Part shown: piece by piece, positions 32,750 to 41,414 of the stretch | Position numbering within the stretch: position 1 is the stretch's first letter | Layout: each line of letters opens with the position of its first letter | Assembly (NCBI GenBank): GCA_039812765.1 | Contig: JBDIBF010000002.1 | Coordinates: 27,527 to 91,526 of the forward strand | Direction of reading: 5' to 3' | Source: JADJVL01 sp039812765 | Lineage (GTDB): Bacteria > Acidobacteriota > Holophagae > Holophagales > Holophagaceae | DNA length: 64,000 nucleotides | Program-made: the position numbers and the translations under genes | The notes under the pieces: generated by a model | The model's database searches: none | What the model was told of the DNA's origin: nothing | The model's input: only the letters and a program-made list of their open reading frames with translations

Positions 32750-35700
32750 TCAACCCGGCGCGCCCGCCCCGCCGCGCCCCCGTTCCGCGCGCGCCGCCAG
32801 ATCCTGCAGCCGGACCCACACCCGAAGCGCCTCGCTCACGCTCCAGGCCTGGGCGTCGCAGCCGCGCGGGGCGTGGGGCGCGTCGCCGTCCAGCAGCTCG
32901 GGCAGCTGGCCGAGACAGCCCTCGTCCAGGCGCGAGGCCAGGTCCGCGAGGTGGCTGCGCGCCGCGGCCACCGCCGGGGGCGCGAAGTCCCAGGCCGCCG
33001 CGAGGGCCTCGGCGTAGATCGGCAGCCACCACACCCAGGCGGTGCCGTTGTGGTAGGCGGGCTTGCGGTGCCCCTCCTCGTCGCCGGCGTAGCGCCCCGC
33101 GTAGGGCGGCCCTTCATGCGCCAGGGGCGCGAGGCTGCGCAGGCCCCCGGGCACCACCAGGTGGCGCGTGGCGGCCTCCACCGCCCGGCGGGCGCGGGAG
33201 CCCGTCACCCGGCCGAGGGCGATGCCCAGGAGCTGGTTCGGCCGCAGCCGGCCATCGGGCCTCGCCTCCGCCGCGGACGTGCCCGCGGACGCCTCCAGCA
33301 CGTCGGCGAACCAGCCCTGCGCTTCGAGCCAGAAGGCGTCGAGGCTGGCCCGCGTCCGGGCCGCGAGCTCGCCCCAGGGTTCCGCCGGCGAAGGCGCGTC
33401 CACGCGGTGAAGCAGCTCGAAGAGCCCGACGGCCATCGCCTGCAGCTCGACGGGATAGCCTTCCCGAGGCGTCCAGGCCGGATGGGCCGTGTCCATCCAG
33501 GTCTGCCGCGCCGGGCTCCACACCAGGCCCGAGGCGGGATCGAGGCGGGAGCCCGAGGGCGTGCCCGCGAGCAGCCCAAGCCCGATGGAGGCGAGCGCCT
33601 CGCGCAGGGGCCGACCCTCCCGCGGCGCGTCGTGGAGGACCTCCATCCCGAAGCGCGCCGCGGCCTCCCCGCAGGCGAGGGCGAACCAGAGGGGCGCGTC
33701 CGACGTGCTGCGGTCCCCGTCCACCGCCATCTGGTTCGGGAGGCTTCCGCCCCGCTCCAGGGAGCCCAGCAGGCGCAGCAGGTCCAGGGCCTCGTCCCGC
33801 CAGCCGGCGGCCACGAGGCCGCGGGCCGCCACCGCGGCGTCGCGGCCCCAGTCCAGGAACCAGGGGAAGCCCGCGATCACCGTGCGACGGCCGTGGCGCC
33901 GGGCGAGGAAGTCCTGCAGGGCGCGGGCCAGCCGGCCGGAGAAGTCCAGGGCCGCCGGGGCCGGCGGAGGAGGTCCGGCCTTCGCCGGCCCGTCCGCCGC
34001 CAGGTCCACCCGCGCCTCGCTCCCGGGGGGCAGGGAGAGCTCGAACCAGCCCGGGCTCCAGGCATCCCCGCGGTCCGGCTGTCCACGCTCGGCCTCGAGG
34101 GGATGGGGCAGGTCCCGGCACCACTCCGGCTCGAGGTGGAAGCATCCGCCCTGGCACCTCGCCTCGAGGCTACGGTCCGGCGACGGGGCGAAGCGGAAGC
34201 CGGTCCGCCTGGGGAGCAGGCGGAGGCTGGAGGACCAGTGGGTGGCGAGATCGTCATCGCCGCGGGTCTCGCCGTGGAAGCCCCGGTCCTCGAGGTCCAG
34301 GCGGAGCGTGACGGAGACCTCCACCTCCGCGCCCTCGGGGGGCCGCAGGAAGCGCAGGGCCACGGCGTTCCGCCCGGGCTCCATCCAGGCCTCCAGGGCG
34401 AGGGCGACCCGCCGCCCGTCCCCGGCGTTCACGCGGAAATCCCAGCGGGCGGGCGGTCCCGGATCCAGGGAGACGAGGGCATGGCCGTCCAGGGACGTGA
34501 GGAAGCCGTCGGCGTTCACCCAGGCGCGGGCCCGCTTTGCGAGCACGTGGCGGTCGCAGGGCGCCTCCGGATCGAGGTTGGCCGCCAGCAGCGCGTCGTA
34601 CTTGGAGCCGACGGCGCCGACGTCCGCCCGCAGGCGGGCATAGGCGCCGCGGCCGTTGGTGAGCATGACGAGGCCGCCGGGACCGGGCGCCGGCGCCGGG
34701 GGTTCCACGGGCAGCAGGCGCAGCGTGCCCCGGTGGCGGCGGTCGTCGCCGCTGAGCCGGTGGAAGGCCAGGCCCACGTCCTCGGCGCGGCGGCCGTCCG
34801 CCGGCGGGAGCGCTGCGACGAAGCCCTGATCCATCGCCACCGCCCTCAGGTGGAGCCTGCGGCCTCCCCATTCGAGCTCCACACGGAAGGGCGAGGCATC
34901 GCGGACCAGCACCCAGTGCCCCGGCGGCACCGGCAGGACGCGGCGCAGGTCCTCGGCCTCCCAGATCCGGACGGGCGGGTAAGTCCCCGGGCCCGCGGCC
35001 GCCTGAAGCGCCCCCAGCAGGTCTTTCCCGAGTGCCTCGCGTGAAGCCGTGGACACCGCGCTGAGGAAGGCTACGGAATCCGACGCGGCAAACGTGGCGA
35101 GGGCCTGCCAAGGGCAGGGCCCGAGCGTCTCCGCAGGATGCAGGTCCGCCAGCCGCTGCCAGCCCCAGGCGGCCTGGGCCCGCAGGCGCCGGGTGGCCGC
35201 ACCGCCCAGGCCGCGGGGCTCCGGAGCCTCGGCGAGACAATGGACCGCGCCCGGCCCGAGGTCGAAGGCGAGGCGGCCGTCCGTCTCGAGGGCGGGGGGC
35301 GCCGCTTGGCCCAGCAGGTCGCAGCGGCAGGCCCGGATCCACCCGGCGTCCCCGGCCGGGAGCTCCGCCCGCGCCGGCGCGTCCGGATCGAGGTTGGCGA
35401 GGACGAGGCAGCGGTCCAGGCCCTCGGCGCTGGTGCGCGTGAAGGCCACCGCCGGCGCGCCGTCGGCGCTGAGGCGCCGGCACCGGGCGCCGTCCAGGAA
35501 GCAGGGATGCTCCGCCAACAGCCGGGAGAGGGCGCCCAGCTCCTCCGTGAGGTTGGGCTCCCGTCCCCAGGCCAGGGAGGTCGGGCGGTGCACGTCGATC
35601 TTCTCGTCCGCCAGCCACTCGGCGCCGCAGGTGGTGCCGAAGGCGCCGCCGTCGCTGGCCAGGGCGCAGAGGCGGTGGCGCAGCAGGGACCAGCGCCTTC

Positions 35701-36955
35701 CCCGGGCGGCGAGGCGCGGGTTGTCGTGGGTCTCGGCGTAGTGCACCAGGGGACCGAGGCGCCCGGCCTGGCGGAAGGCGTGGTCCAGGTAGCCCGGGAC
35801 CTGGTCGCCGCGGTGGTTCTGGAAGAGCTCCGAGTAGGCCCACTGCATGCCGCCCTCGGTGAGCAGCGCCTCCGTGGTCTCCCAGGCGCCGCCCAGGCCC
35901 TCCAGCAGGAAGAGCGCCTCCGGGAACTCGTCCCGCACCGCCGCCTGCACGTACTGCCAGGCGGGCAGGGGCACCATGTAGCCCGCGTCGGCGCGGAAGC
36001 CGTCCACGCCGCGGCGGCACCACGTGCGCAGGGCCTCCCCGAGGATCTCCCAGTAGCCCGGCGTGGCGTCCTTCAGCTCCACCAGGTCGCCCCACACCGT
36101 GCCCCAGGCGCCGGGGCTCCGGAAGCGGCCGTCCGCCTCCCGCTGGAACCACTCCGGGCGCTCCGCCATGAGCCGGGAGCCCCAGCCCGTGTGGTGGGCG
36201 ACGAGGTCGAGGAGGACCAGGCCGCCCCGGGCGTGCACCGCGTCCGCCAGCTCCACGAACTGGTCCTCGGCGGTGGTGCGCCCGTCGAAGGCCGCCAGGG
36301 CCGGATCCACCGTCGTGAGGTCGAGGGCGGCGTAGGGGCTGCCCAGGCGTCCGAAGCGGGCGTAGACCGTGGGCACCGGGCCGATGGGCAGCAGGTGCAG
36401 GATGCGCAGGCCCAGGGTGTCGAAGATGTGGGGCAGTCGTGCCTTCAGGTCCCGTAGGGTTCCCGTGGGCGGCAGCAGCGTCCAGCCGGCCCGGTCCAGG
36501 GCTTCGACGCAGGATGCGTCTCCGGGGACGTCGGTCGGGGCCGACCCGAACAGGCGCGGAAAGGCGCAGTAGATCAGGTTGGCGCTGCGCAGGCCGTCGG
36601 GATGCACCGCGAGGCCAAGGTCCTCCCCCGCGGGCCAGTGCTGCCGTCCCCGCGGATCCCGCGCGTAGGCCTTGGCGCGGAAGAAGCCCACCTCGGTGAG
36701 GGGCAGGTCGAGGGTCCATCCGCCGGCGTCCGGGGCCATGGGGATGTCCCGCCAGGCGGAGCCGGCGAAGGTGGCCGGCCCGCCGGGCCGGGCGCCCGCG
36801 AGGGCCATGACCTCGGCCCGGGCCCGGGCGGCCCGCGTGAGGGTGGTGCGCAGGAAGGCCAGCCAGCCCCGGGCCCCCGGCTCGGGATGCCCGAGCCGGA
36901 CCCGCAGGCGGTCCCCCACGAAGCGGACCACGCGGGTGCCGGCGGGCGGTTCCAT
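32750..36955 (-). CDS. Two-domain glycogen debranching enzyme (GH13 plus GH133)
   Basis: 1401 residues from ATG at 36955. An N-terminal beta-sandwich (about 1-130) leads into a GH13 alpha-amylase barrel (about 150-560). This has LHLLPIGPVPTVYARFG, the VAHHTGW region, the nucleophile Asp in GVDGFRADAGYMVP, the acid Glu in LFLLEGLGG and the third acid in YAETHDNPR. The C-terminal third (about 1030-1390) is a GH133 amylo-1,6-glucosidase: FPWFLDWGRDAAVAARGL, SLPNQMAVDGDRSTSDAPLWF, RPNQLLGIALG and YHNGTAWVWWLP. I infer glucanotransfer by the first and branch-glucose hydrolysis by the second, as in eukaryotic AGL, although the domains differ in detail. It diverges from glgB across a perfect palindrome. 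No signal peptide. An upstream in-frame start is possible. Confidence 0.85.
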   Translation of the reverse strand: MEPPAGTRVVRFVGDRLRVRLGHPEPGARGWLAFLRTTLTRAARARAEVMALAGARPGGPATFAGSAWRDIPMAPDAGGWTLDLPLTEVGFFRAKAYARDPRGRQHWPAGEDLGLAVHPDGLRSANLIYCAFPRLFGSAPTDVPGDASCVEALDRAGWTLLPPTGTLRDLKARLPHIFDTLGLRILHLLPIGPVPTVYARFGRLGSPYAALDLTTVDPALAAFDGRTTAEDQFVELADAVHARGGLVLLDLVAHHTGWGSRLMAERPEWFQREADGRFRSPGAWGTVWGDLVELKDATPGYWEILGEALRTWCRRGVDGFRADAGYMVPLPAWQYVQAAVRDEFPEALFLLEGLGGAWETTEALLTEGGMQWAYSELFQNHRGDQVPGYLDHAFRQAGRLGPLVHYAETHDNPRLAARGRRWSLLRHRLCALASDGGAFGTTCGAEWLADEKIDVHRPTSLAWGREPNLTEELGALSRLLAEHPCFLDGARCRRLSADGAPAVAFTRTSAEGLDRCLVLANLDPDAPARAELPAGDAGWIRACRCDLLGQAAPPALETDGRLAFDLGPGAVHCLAEAPEPRGLGGAATRRLRAQAAWGWQRLADLHPAETLGPCPWQALATFAASDSVAFLSAVSTASREALGKDLLGALQAAAGPGTYPPVRIWEAEDLRRVLPVPPGHWVLVRDASPFRVELEWGGRRLHLRAVAMDQGFVAALPPADGRRAEDVGLAFHRLSGDDRRHRGTLRLLPVEPPAPAPGPGGLVMLTNGRGAYARLRADVGAVGSKYDALLAANLDPEAPCDRHVLAKRARAWVNADGFLTSLDGHALVSLDPGPPARWDFRVNAGDGRRVALALEAWMEPGRNAVALRFLRPPEGAEVEVSVTLRLDLEDRGFHGETRGDDDLATHWSSSLRLLPRRTGFRFAPSPDRSLEARCQGGCFHLEPEWCRDLPHPLEAERGQPDRGDAWSPGWFELSLPPGSEARVDLAADGPAKAGPPPPAPAALDFSGRLARALQDFLARRHGRRTVIAGFPWFLDWGRDAAVAARGLVAAGWRDEALDLLRLLGSLERGGSLPNQMAVDGDRSTSDAPLWFALACGEAAARFGMEVLHDAPREGRPLREALASIGLGLLAGTPSGSRLDPASGLVWSPARQTWMDTAHPAWTPREGYPVELQAMAVGLFELLHRVDAPSPAEPWGELAARTRASLDAFWLEAQGWFADVLEASAGTSAAEARPDGRLRPNQLLGIALGRVTGSRARRAVEAATRHLVVPGGLRSLAPLAHEGPPYAGRYAGDEEGHRKPAYHNGTAWVWWLPIYAEALAAAWDFAPPAVAAARSHLADLASRLDEGCLGQLPELLDGDAPHAPRGCDAQAWSVSEALRVWVRLQDLAARAERGRGGAGAPG

Positions 36956-37008
36956 GGAAGGCCGGGGCACGGGGACCTCGCTGGCCAGGGTAGGCCCGTC
37001 AAACGTGA

Positions 37009-37030
37009 CCCAGGACACCAGTGTCCTGGG
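37009..37030. promoter_or_regulatory. 22-bp perfect palindrome, likely operator of the glycogen genes
   Basis: CCCAGGACAC, CA, GTGTCCTGGG lies between the divergent debranching-enzyme and glgB genes. It overlaps the expected -35 region of a glgB promoter whose -10 would be TAGACT at 37042-37047. This suggests repressor control of both directions. The protein is unknown. Confidence 0.55.
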
Positions 37031-37077
37031 CGAGGGGATGCCTAGACTGGGGCGATTGCCGGAGAAGAGGAGCACCC

Positions 37078-39315
37078 ATGGCGGCCACGACGGCCCCGGG
37101 CTTCGACCTCTCGGCCTTCCTGCTCGGGGAGGCCCCGGATCCCGCTGCGCACCTCGGCCTCCACCGGGAGGCGGGCGGGCTGCGCGTCCGCGCCTTCCTC
37201 CCAGGCGCCGACAGGGTGGTGCTCCTGAGGCTGCCCACCCGCGACGAGGCGGCGGCTCTGCGGGAGGTCCGGGACGGCCTGTTCGAGGCGGCGCTCCCGG
37301 ACGCGCGGAGCTTTCCCTACCGCTTCCGCGCGCTGCGGGGCGGCGCCTGGTCCGAGGAGGAGGATCCCTACCGCTTCCCGGGCCTCTGGGGGGACCTCGA
37401 CGCCCACCTCTTCGCCGAAGGGACGCACCACGCCCTGGACCAGCGTCTCGGCGCGCATCCCGCGGTATTGGAAGGCGTGGCCGGCGTGGCCTTCGCCGTG
37501 TGGGCGCCCGGGGCGCGCCGCGTCAGCGTGGTGGGGGACTTCAACGGCTGGGACGGCCGCCGGCACCCCCTGCGACCCCATCCCTGCGGCGTGTGGGAGC
37601 TCTTCGTGCCCGGCGTCGCGACCGGCGCCTGCTACAAGTTCGAGGTGGTCTCCTGGGAGGGCCGGGTCCAGCCCCTCAAGGCCGATCCCTTCGCCTTCCG
37701 CATGGAGGCGCCACCGCGCAGCGCCTCGGTGGTGGAGGGCCTTCCGGACCATCCATGGAAGGATCGGGACTGGATGGCCTGCCGCGGCGCGAGGCCCGCC
37801 CGCCGGGCGCCGCTGAGCATCTACGAGGCGCACCTCGGATCCTGGCGCCGGGGGCCGGGCGGGGCCTTCCTCGGCTACCGCGCCCTCGCCGACCTCCTCG
37901 TGCCCTACGCCGCGGACCTGGGCTTCACCCACCTCCAGCTGCTGCCGGTCATGGAGCATCCCTTCGGCGGGTCCTGGGGCTACCAGCCGCTGGGCCTCTT
38001 CGCCCCCACCGCGCGCCACGGGTCGCCGGAGGACCTCCGCGCCTTCGTGGACGCCGCGCACCGCGCGGGGCTCGGGGTGATCCTCGACTGGGTGCCCGCC
38101 CACTTCCCGTCGGACGCCCACGGCCTGGCGCGCTTCACCGGGGAGGCGCTCTACGAGCACGCCGACCCGCGCCAGGGCCTGCATCCCGACTGGGGGACGC
38201 TCATCTTCGACTACGGACGGCCTGAGGTGCGCGGCTACCTGAAGGCCTCCGCCGCGCACTGGCTGGAGCGCTACCACGCCGACGGCCTGCGGCTCGACGC
38301 CGTGGCCTCCATGCTCTACGCGGACTACAGCCGCCGGGAGGGCGAGTGGGTCCCCAACCCGCGCGGCGGACGGGAGAACCTGGAGGCGGTGGCCTTCCTC
38401 CAGGCGCTGAACCGGTTCCTTGGCGAAGCCTTCCCGGACGCGCTGGTGATCGCGGAGGAGTCCACCGCCTGGCCCGGGGTCACGCGCGCGGCGGCGGAGG
38501 GCGGCCTCGGCTTCACCTTCAAGTGGAACATGGGCTGGATGCACGACACCCTGCGCTACTTCTCCCACCCGCCCGCGAACCGGCGCCACCACCACGACGC
38601 CCTCACCTTCGGGCGGCTCTACGCGGATTCGGAAGCCTTCCTCCTCCCCCTCTCCCACGACGAGGTGGTCCACGGCAAGCGCTCCCTCCTGGGCCGGATG
38701 CCCGGGGACCGCTGGCGGCGCTTCGCCAATCTGCGCCTGCTGCTGGCCTGGCAGCACGCCCACGGCGGCAAGAAGCTCCTCTTCATGGGCGGCGAGTTCG
38801 GCCAGGAGCGGGAGTGGGACCACGGCCGCGAGCTGGACTGGCATCTGCTGCAGGATCCGGCCCACCGGGGCGTCTCCGCCCTGGTGCGGGACCTCAACAC
38901 CCTCCATCGCGAGGAGCCCGCCCTGCACGAGGGGGATTGCGAACCGTGGGGGTTCCGGTGGATCGACTGCCAGGACCGCGAGGGCAGCGTGGTGTCGGTC
39001 CTGCGACGCGGGGAGGACCCGCAGGAGGCGGTGGCGGTGGTGCTTAACTTCACGCCCGAGGTGCGGCGGGGCTACCGTGTGGGCGTCCCCTTACCGGGCA
39101 CCTGGCGCGAACTCCTCAACACCGATTCGCGGCACTACGGGGGCTCGGACGTCGGGAACCTGGGGGCCGTCTTCGCGGAGCCGGTGCCCTGCCACGGCTT
39201 CCCCCAGTCCCTCTGCCTGACGCTCCCCCCCCTCGGGGCCCTCTTCCTCAAGCCCAGGGGCGCGCTGCCCCCCACCGACGGGACGTCGCCATGGAATCCA
39301 CCCGGGACAAGCTGA
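37078..39315 (+). CDS. glgB: 1,4-alpha-glucan branching enzyme
   Basis: 745 residues, full-length GlgB with two N-terminal beta-sandwich domains (CBM48, GVWAPGARRVSVVGDFNGWDG-type as VAFAVWAPGARRVSVVGDFN) and a GH13 barrel. Catalytic residues lie in GLRLDAVASMLYADYSR (nucleophile Asp), LVIAEESTAWPGVT (acid Glu) and LPLSHDEVVHGKRSLL (third Asp). GEFGQEREWDHGRELDW and the C-terminal sheet are standard. It introduces alpha-1,6 branches into glycogen. GAGGAG lies 5 nt before the ATG, and the leader after the TAGACT box would be about 24 nt. It overlaps glgP by 25 nt, so the pair is coupled. Confidence 0.97.
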   Translation: MAATTAPGFDLSAFLLGEAPDPAAHLGLHREAGGLRVRAFLPGADRVVLLRLPTRDEAAALREVRDGLFEAALPDARSFPYRFRALRGGAWSEEEDPYRFPGLWGDLDAHLFAEGTHHALDQRLGAHPAVLEGVAGVAFAVWAPGARRVSVVGDFNGWDGRRHPLRPHPCGVWELFVPGVATGACYKFEVVSWEGRVQPLKADPFAFRMEAPPRSASVVEGLPDHPWKDRDWMACRGARPARRAPLSIYEAHLGSWRRGPGGAFLGYRALADLLVPYAADLGFTHLQLLPVMEHPFGGSWGYQPLGLFAPTARHGSPEDLRAFVDAAHRAGLGVILDWVPAHFPSDAHGLARFTGEALYEHADPRQGLHPDWGTLIFDYGRPEVRGYLKASAAHWLERYHADGLRLDAVASMLYADYSRREGEWVPNPRGGRENLEAVAFLQALNRFLGEAFPDALVIAEESTAWPGVTRAAAEGGLGFTFKWNMGWMHDTLRYFSHPPANRRHHHDALTFGRLYADSEAFLLPLSHDEVVHGKRSLLGRMPGDRWRRFANLRLLLAWQHAHGGKKLLFMGGEFGQEREWDHGRELDWHLLQDPAHRGVSALVRDLNTLHREEPALHEGDCEPWGFRWIDCQDREGSVVSVLRRGEDPQEAVAVVLNFTPEVRRGYRVGVPLPGTWRELLNTDSRHYGGSDVGNLGAVFAEPVPCHGFPQSLCLTLPPLGALFLKPRGALPPTDGTSPWNPPGTS

Positions 39316-41414
39316 AGAACCTCGCCCAGAACCTCTGGTGGACCTGGCGCCCCGAAGTGCGCGGCATCTTCCGGGATCTCGACTCGGACCTCTACGACCG
39401 GGTCCACCGCAACCCCATCGCCGTGCTCAAGGAGATCGATCCGGACCTGCTCGAGGAGCGAATGCGGGAGACGGACCTGCCCTCCCGCATCGACCGGGCC
39501 CGCCGCCAGCTCGCCGAGTACCTGCATCCCGTGACCACCTGGGGCCTCACCCGGGCCGGCGCCCTCCGGTCCCGCCCGGTGATCTACCTCTCCGCCGAGT
39601 TCGGCATCCACGAGTGCATCCCGATCTACTCCGGCGGCCTGGGCATCCTCGCCGGGGACCACCTGAAGGGCGCCTCGGACCTGGGCGTGCCCCTGGTGGG
39701 CGTGGGGCTCCTCTACCGCGAGGGCTACGTGCAGCAGGAGCTGGACGCCAGCTACTGGCAGCAGGACATCGTGGAGCCCTTCTACGTCAAGGACCTGCCC
39801 CTGGCCATGCTGAGGGACGAGGCCGGGGAGCCTTTGCGGGTGGGCGTGGAGCTGCCCGGGCGCACAGTGTACCTGCGCATCCAGTCCGCGGACGTGGGCC
39901 GGGCGCGCCTCCTGCTCCTGGACACCTGCGACCCCGGCAACAGCCCCGAGGACCAGCACCTCGCCGCCCGCCTCTACGGCGGGGACCAGCGCACCCGCAT
40001 CCAGCAGGAGCTGCTGCTGGGGGTCGGCGGCCTCCGGGCCATCCGCCTGCTGGGCATCACCCCCGGCGCCATCCATCTCAACGAAGGGCACAGCGCCTTC
40101 GCCATCCTGGAGTGGGCGCGGCAGAAGCACGAGGCCGCCGGCCTGGCCCCGCGCGCCGCCCTGCGGGCCGCGGGCGAGGGCACCATCTTCACCACCCATA
40201 CGCCGGTGGAGGCCGGGCACGACCGCTTCCCGCCTTCCCTGGTGGAGGAGCACCTCGCGCCGCTCGCGGCGAGCATCGGCCTGCCCCTTCCCGAGGTGGT
40301 AGACCTGGGCCGCGTGCACCAGGGCGACAGCGCGGAATATTTTCTGCCCACGGTGCTGGCCCTGCGCCACTGCCGCCGGGCCAATGGGGTCTCGGCGCTG
40401 CACGGCGCGGTGTCCCGGGAGATGTGGACCTCCCTGTGGCCGGGGCGCAAGGTCTCGGAGGTGCCCATCGGCCACATCACCAATGGCGTGCACCTGCTCA
40501 CCTGGATGGCGCCGGAACTGGCCACGGTCCTGACCTCCCGCCTGGGCCCGGCCTGGATGGAGGGCCTCGCCAGGCCCGCCACCTGGACCCCGGTGGAGCA
40601 CCTGGACCCCGGCGAGATCTGGGAGGTGCTGCAGATCCTCAAGGCCCGCACCCTGCGCTTCATCCGGGGCCGGATGGCCAGGATGCGCCTGCGCCTGGAC
40701 CTGCCACCCCTGGATCCGCCGCCCCTCGTGGCGGACGCCCTCACCCTCGGCTTCGCCCGGCGCTTCGTCCCCTACAAGCGCCCCGATCTCCTCTTCGCCG
40801 ACCTGGACCGCCTGGCGGCCCTGCTCGACCGCCCCGGCCAGCCCGTGAACCTCGTGTTCTCGGGCCGGGCGCACCCGGCGGACCAGGCGGGCAAGGCCCT
40901 CGTCCAGCGGGTGGCGCGTCTCGCCGAGGATCCCCGTTTCAAGGGCCGGGTGGCCTTCGTCGAGGGCCACAACATCCACGTGGGCAGGCTGCTCTACCAG
41001 GGCGTGGACGTGTGGCTCAACACGCCCCAGCGGCCCATGGAGGCCTGCGGCACCAGCGGCATGAAGGCCATCCTCAACGGCGCCCTCCACATGTCGGTGC
41101 TGGATGGCTGGTGGGCCGAGGCCTACGACGGGGAGAACGGCTTCGCCATCGGCAACGGGGAGGCCCACGTGGACGCGAACCGTCAGTACGGCCGGGACGT
41201 GGACAGCCTCTTCCGGCTTCTCGAAGAAGAAGTGGTGCCCCTCTACTACGACCGGGACGCCCAGGGGATCCCGCGGGCCTGGATCCAGCGGGTGAAGCGC
41301 TCCATCCGCACCCTGGCCTGGCGCTTCAATGCCGACCGGATGGTCATGGACTACACCCGGGACTGCTACCTGCCGGCCGCCCTCGCGGACTCCTGCCAGA
41401 TGCCTCCGCCCTGA
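39291..41414 (+). CDS. glgP: Alpha-glucan (glycogen) phosphorylase
   Basis: 707 residues of the shorter GT35 type (Thermotoga-like), not the 800-plus-residue E. coli form. It releases glucose 1-phosphate from glycogen with pyridoxal phosphate. N-terminal NLAQNLWWTWRPEVRGIF is typical of this branch. YLSAEFGIHECIPIYSGGLGILAGDHLKGASDLGVP and HLNEGHSAFAILE follow. The PLP-Lys region is EACGTSGMKAILNGALHMSVLDGWW, with FARRFVPYKRPDLLF and the phosphate-contact EGHNIHVGRLLYQG. The start overlaps glgB, and its 3' end overlaps the convergent pgi 3' end by 49 nt. Confidence 0.96.
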   Translation: MESTRDKLKNLAQNLWWTWRPEVRGIFRDLDSDLYDRVHRNPIAVLKEIDPDLLEERMRETDLPSRIDRARRQLAEYLHPVTTWGLTRAGALRSRPVIYLSAEFGIHECIPIYSGGLGILAGDHLKGASDLGVPLVGVGLLYREGYVQQELDASYWQQDIVEPFYVKDLPLAMLRDEAGEPLRVGVELPGRTVYLRIQSADVGRARLLLLDTCDPGNSPEDQHLAARLYGGDQRTRIQQELLLGVGGLRAIRLLGITPGAIHLNEGHSAFAILEWARQKHEAAGLAPRAALRAAGEGTIFTTHTPVEAGHDRFPPSLVEEHLAPLAASIGLPLPEVVDLGRVHQGDSAEYFLPTVLALRHCRRANGVSALHGAVSREMWTSLWPGRKVSEVPIGHITNGVHLLTWMAPELATVLTSRLGPAWMEGLARPATWTPVEHLDPGEIWEVLQILKARTLRFIRGRMARMRLRLDLPPLDPPPLVADALTLGFARRFVPYKRPDLLFADLDRLAALLDRPGQPVNLVFSGRAHPADQAGKALVQRVARLAEDPRFKGRVAFVEGHNIHVGRLLYQGVDVWLNTPQRPMEACGTSGMKAILNGALHMSVLDGWWAEAYDGENGFAIGNGEAHVDANRQYGRDVDSLFRLLEEEVVPLYYDRDAQGIPRAWIQRVKRSIRTLAWRFNADRMVMDYTRDCYLPAALADSCQMPPP

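Noticed and set aside
32750..36955. GlgE maltosyltransferase assignment for the GH13 half
   Set aside because: No treS, mak (pep2) or other GlgE-pathway gene is adjacent, and the C-terminal GH133 domain fits debranching; not fully excluded.
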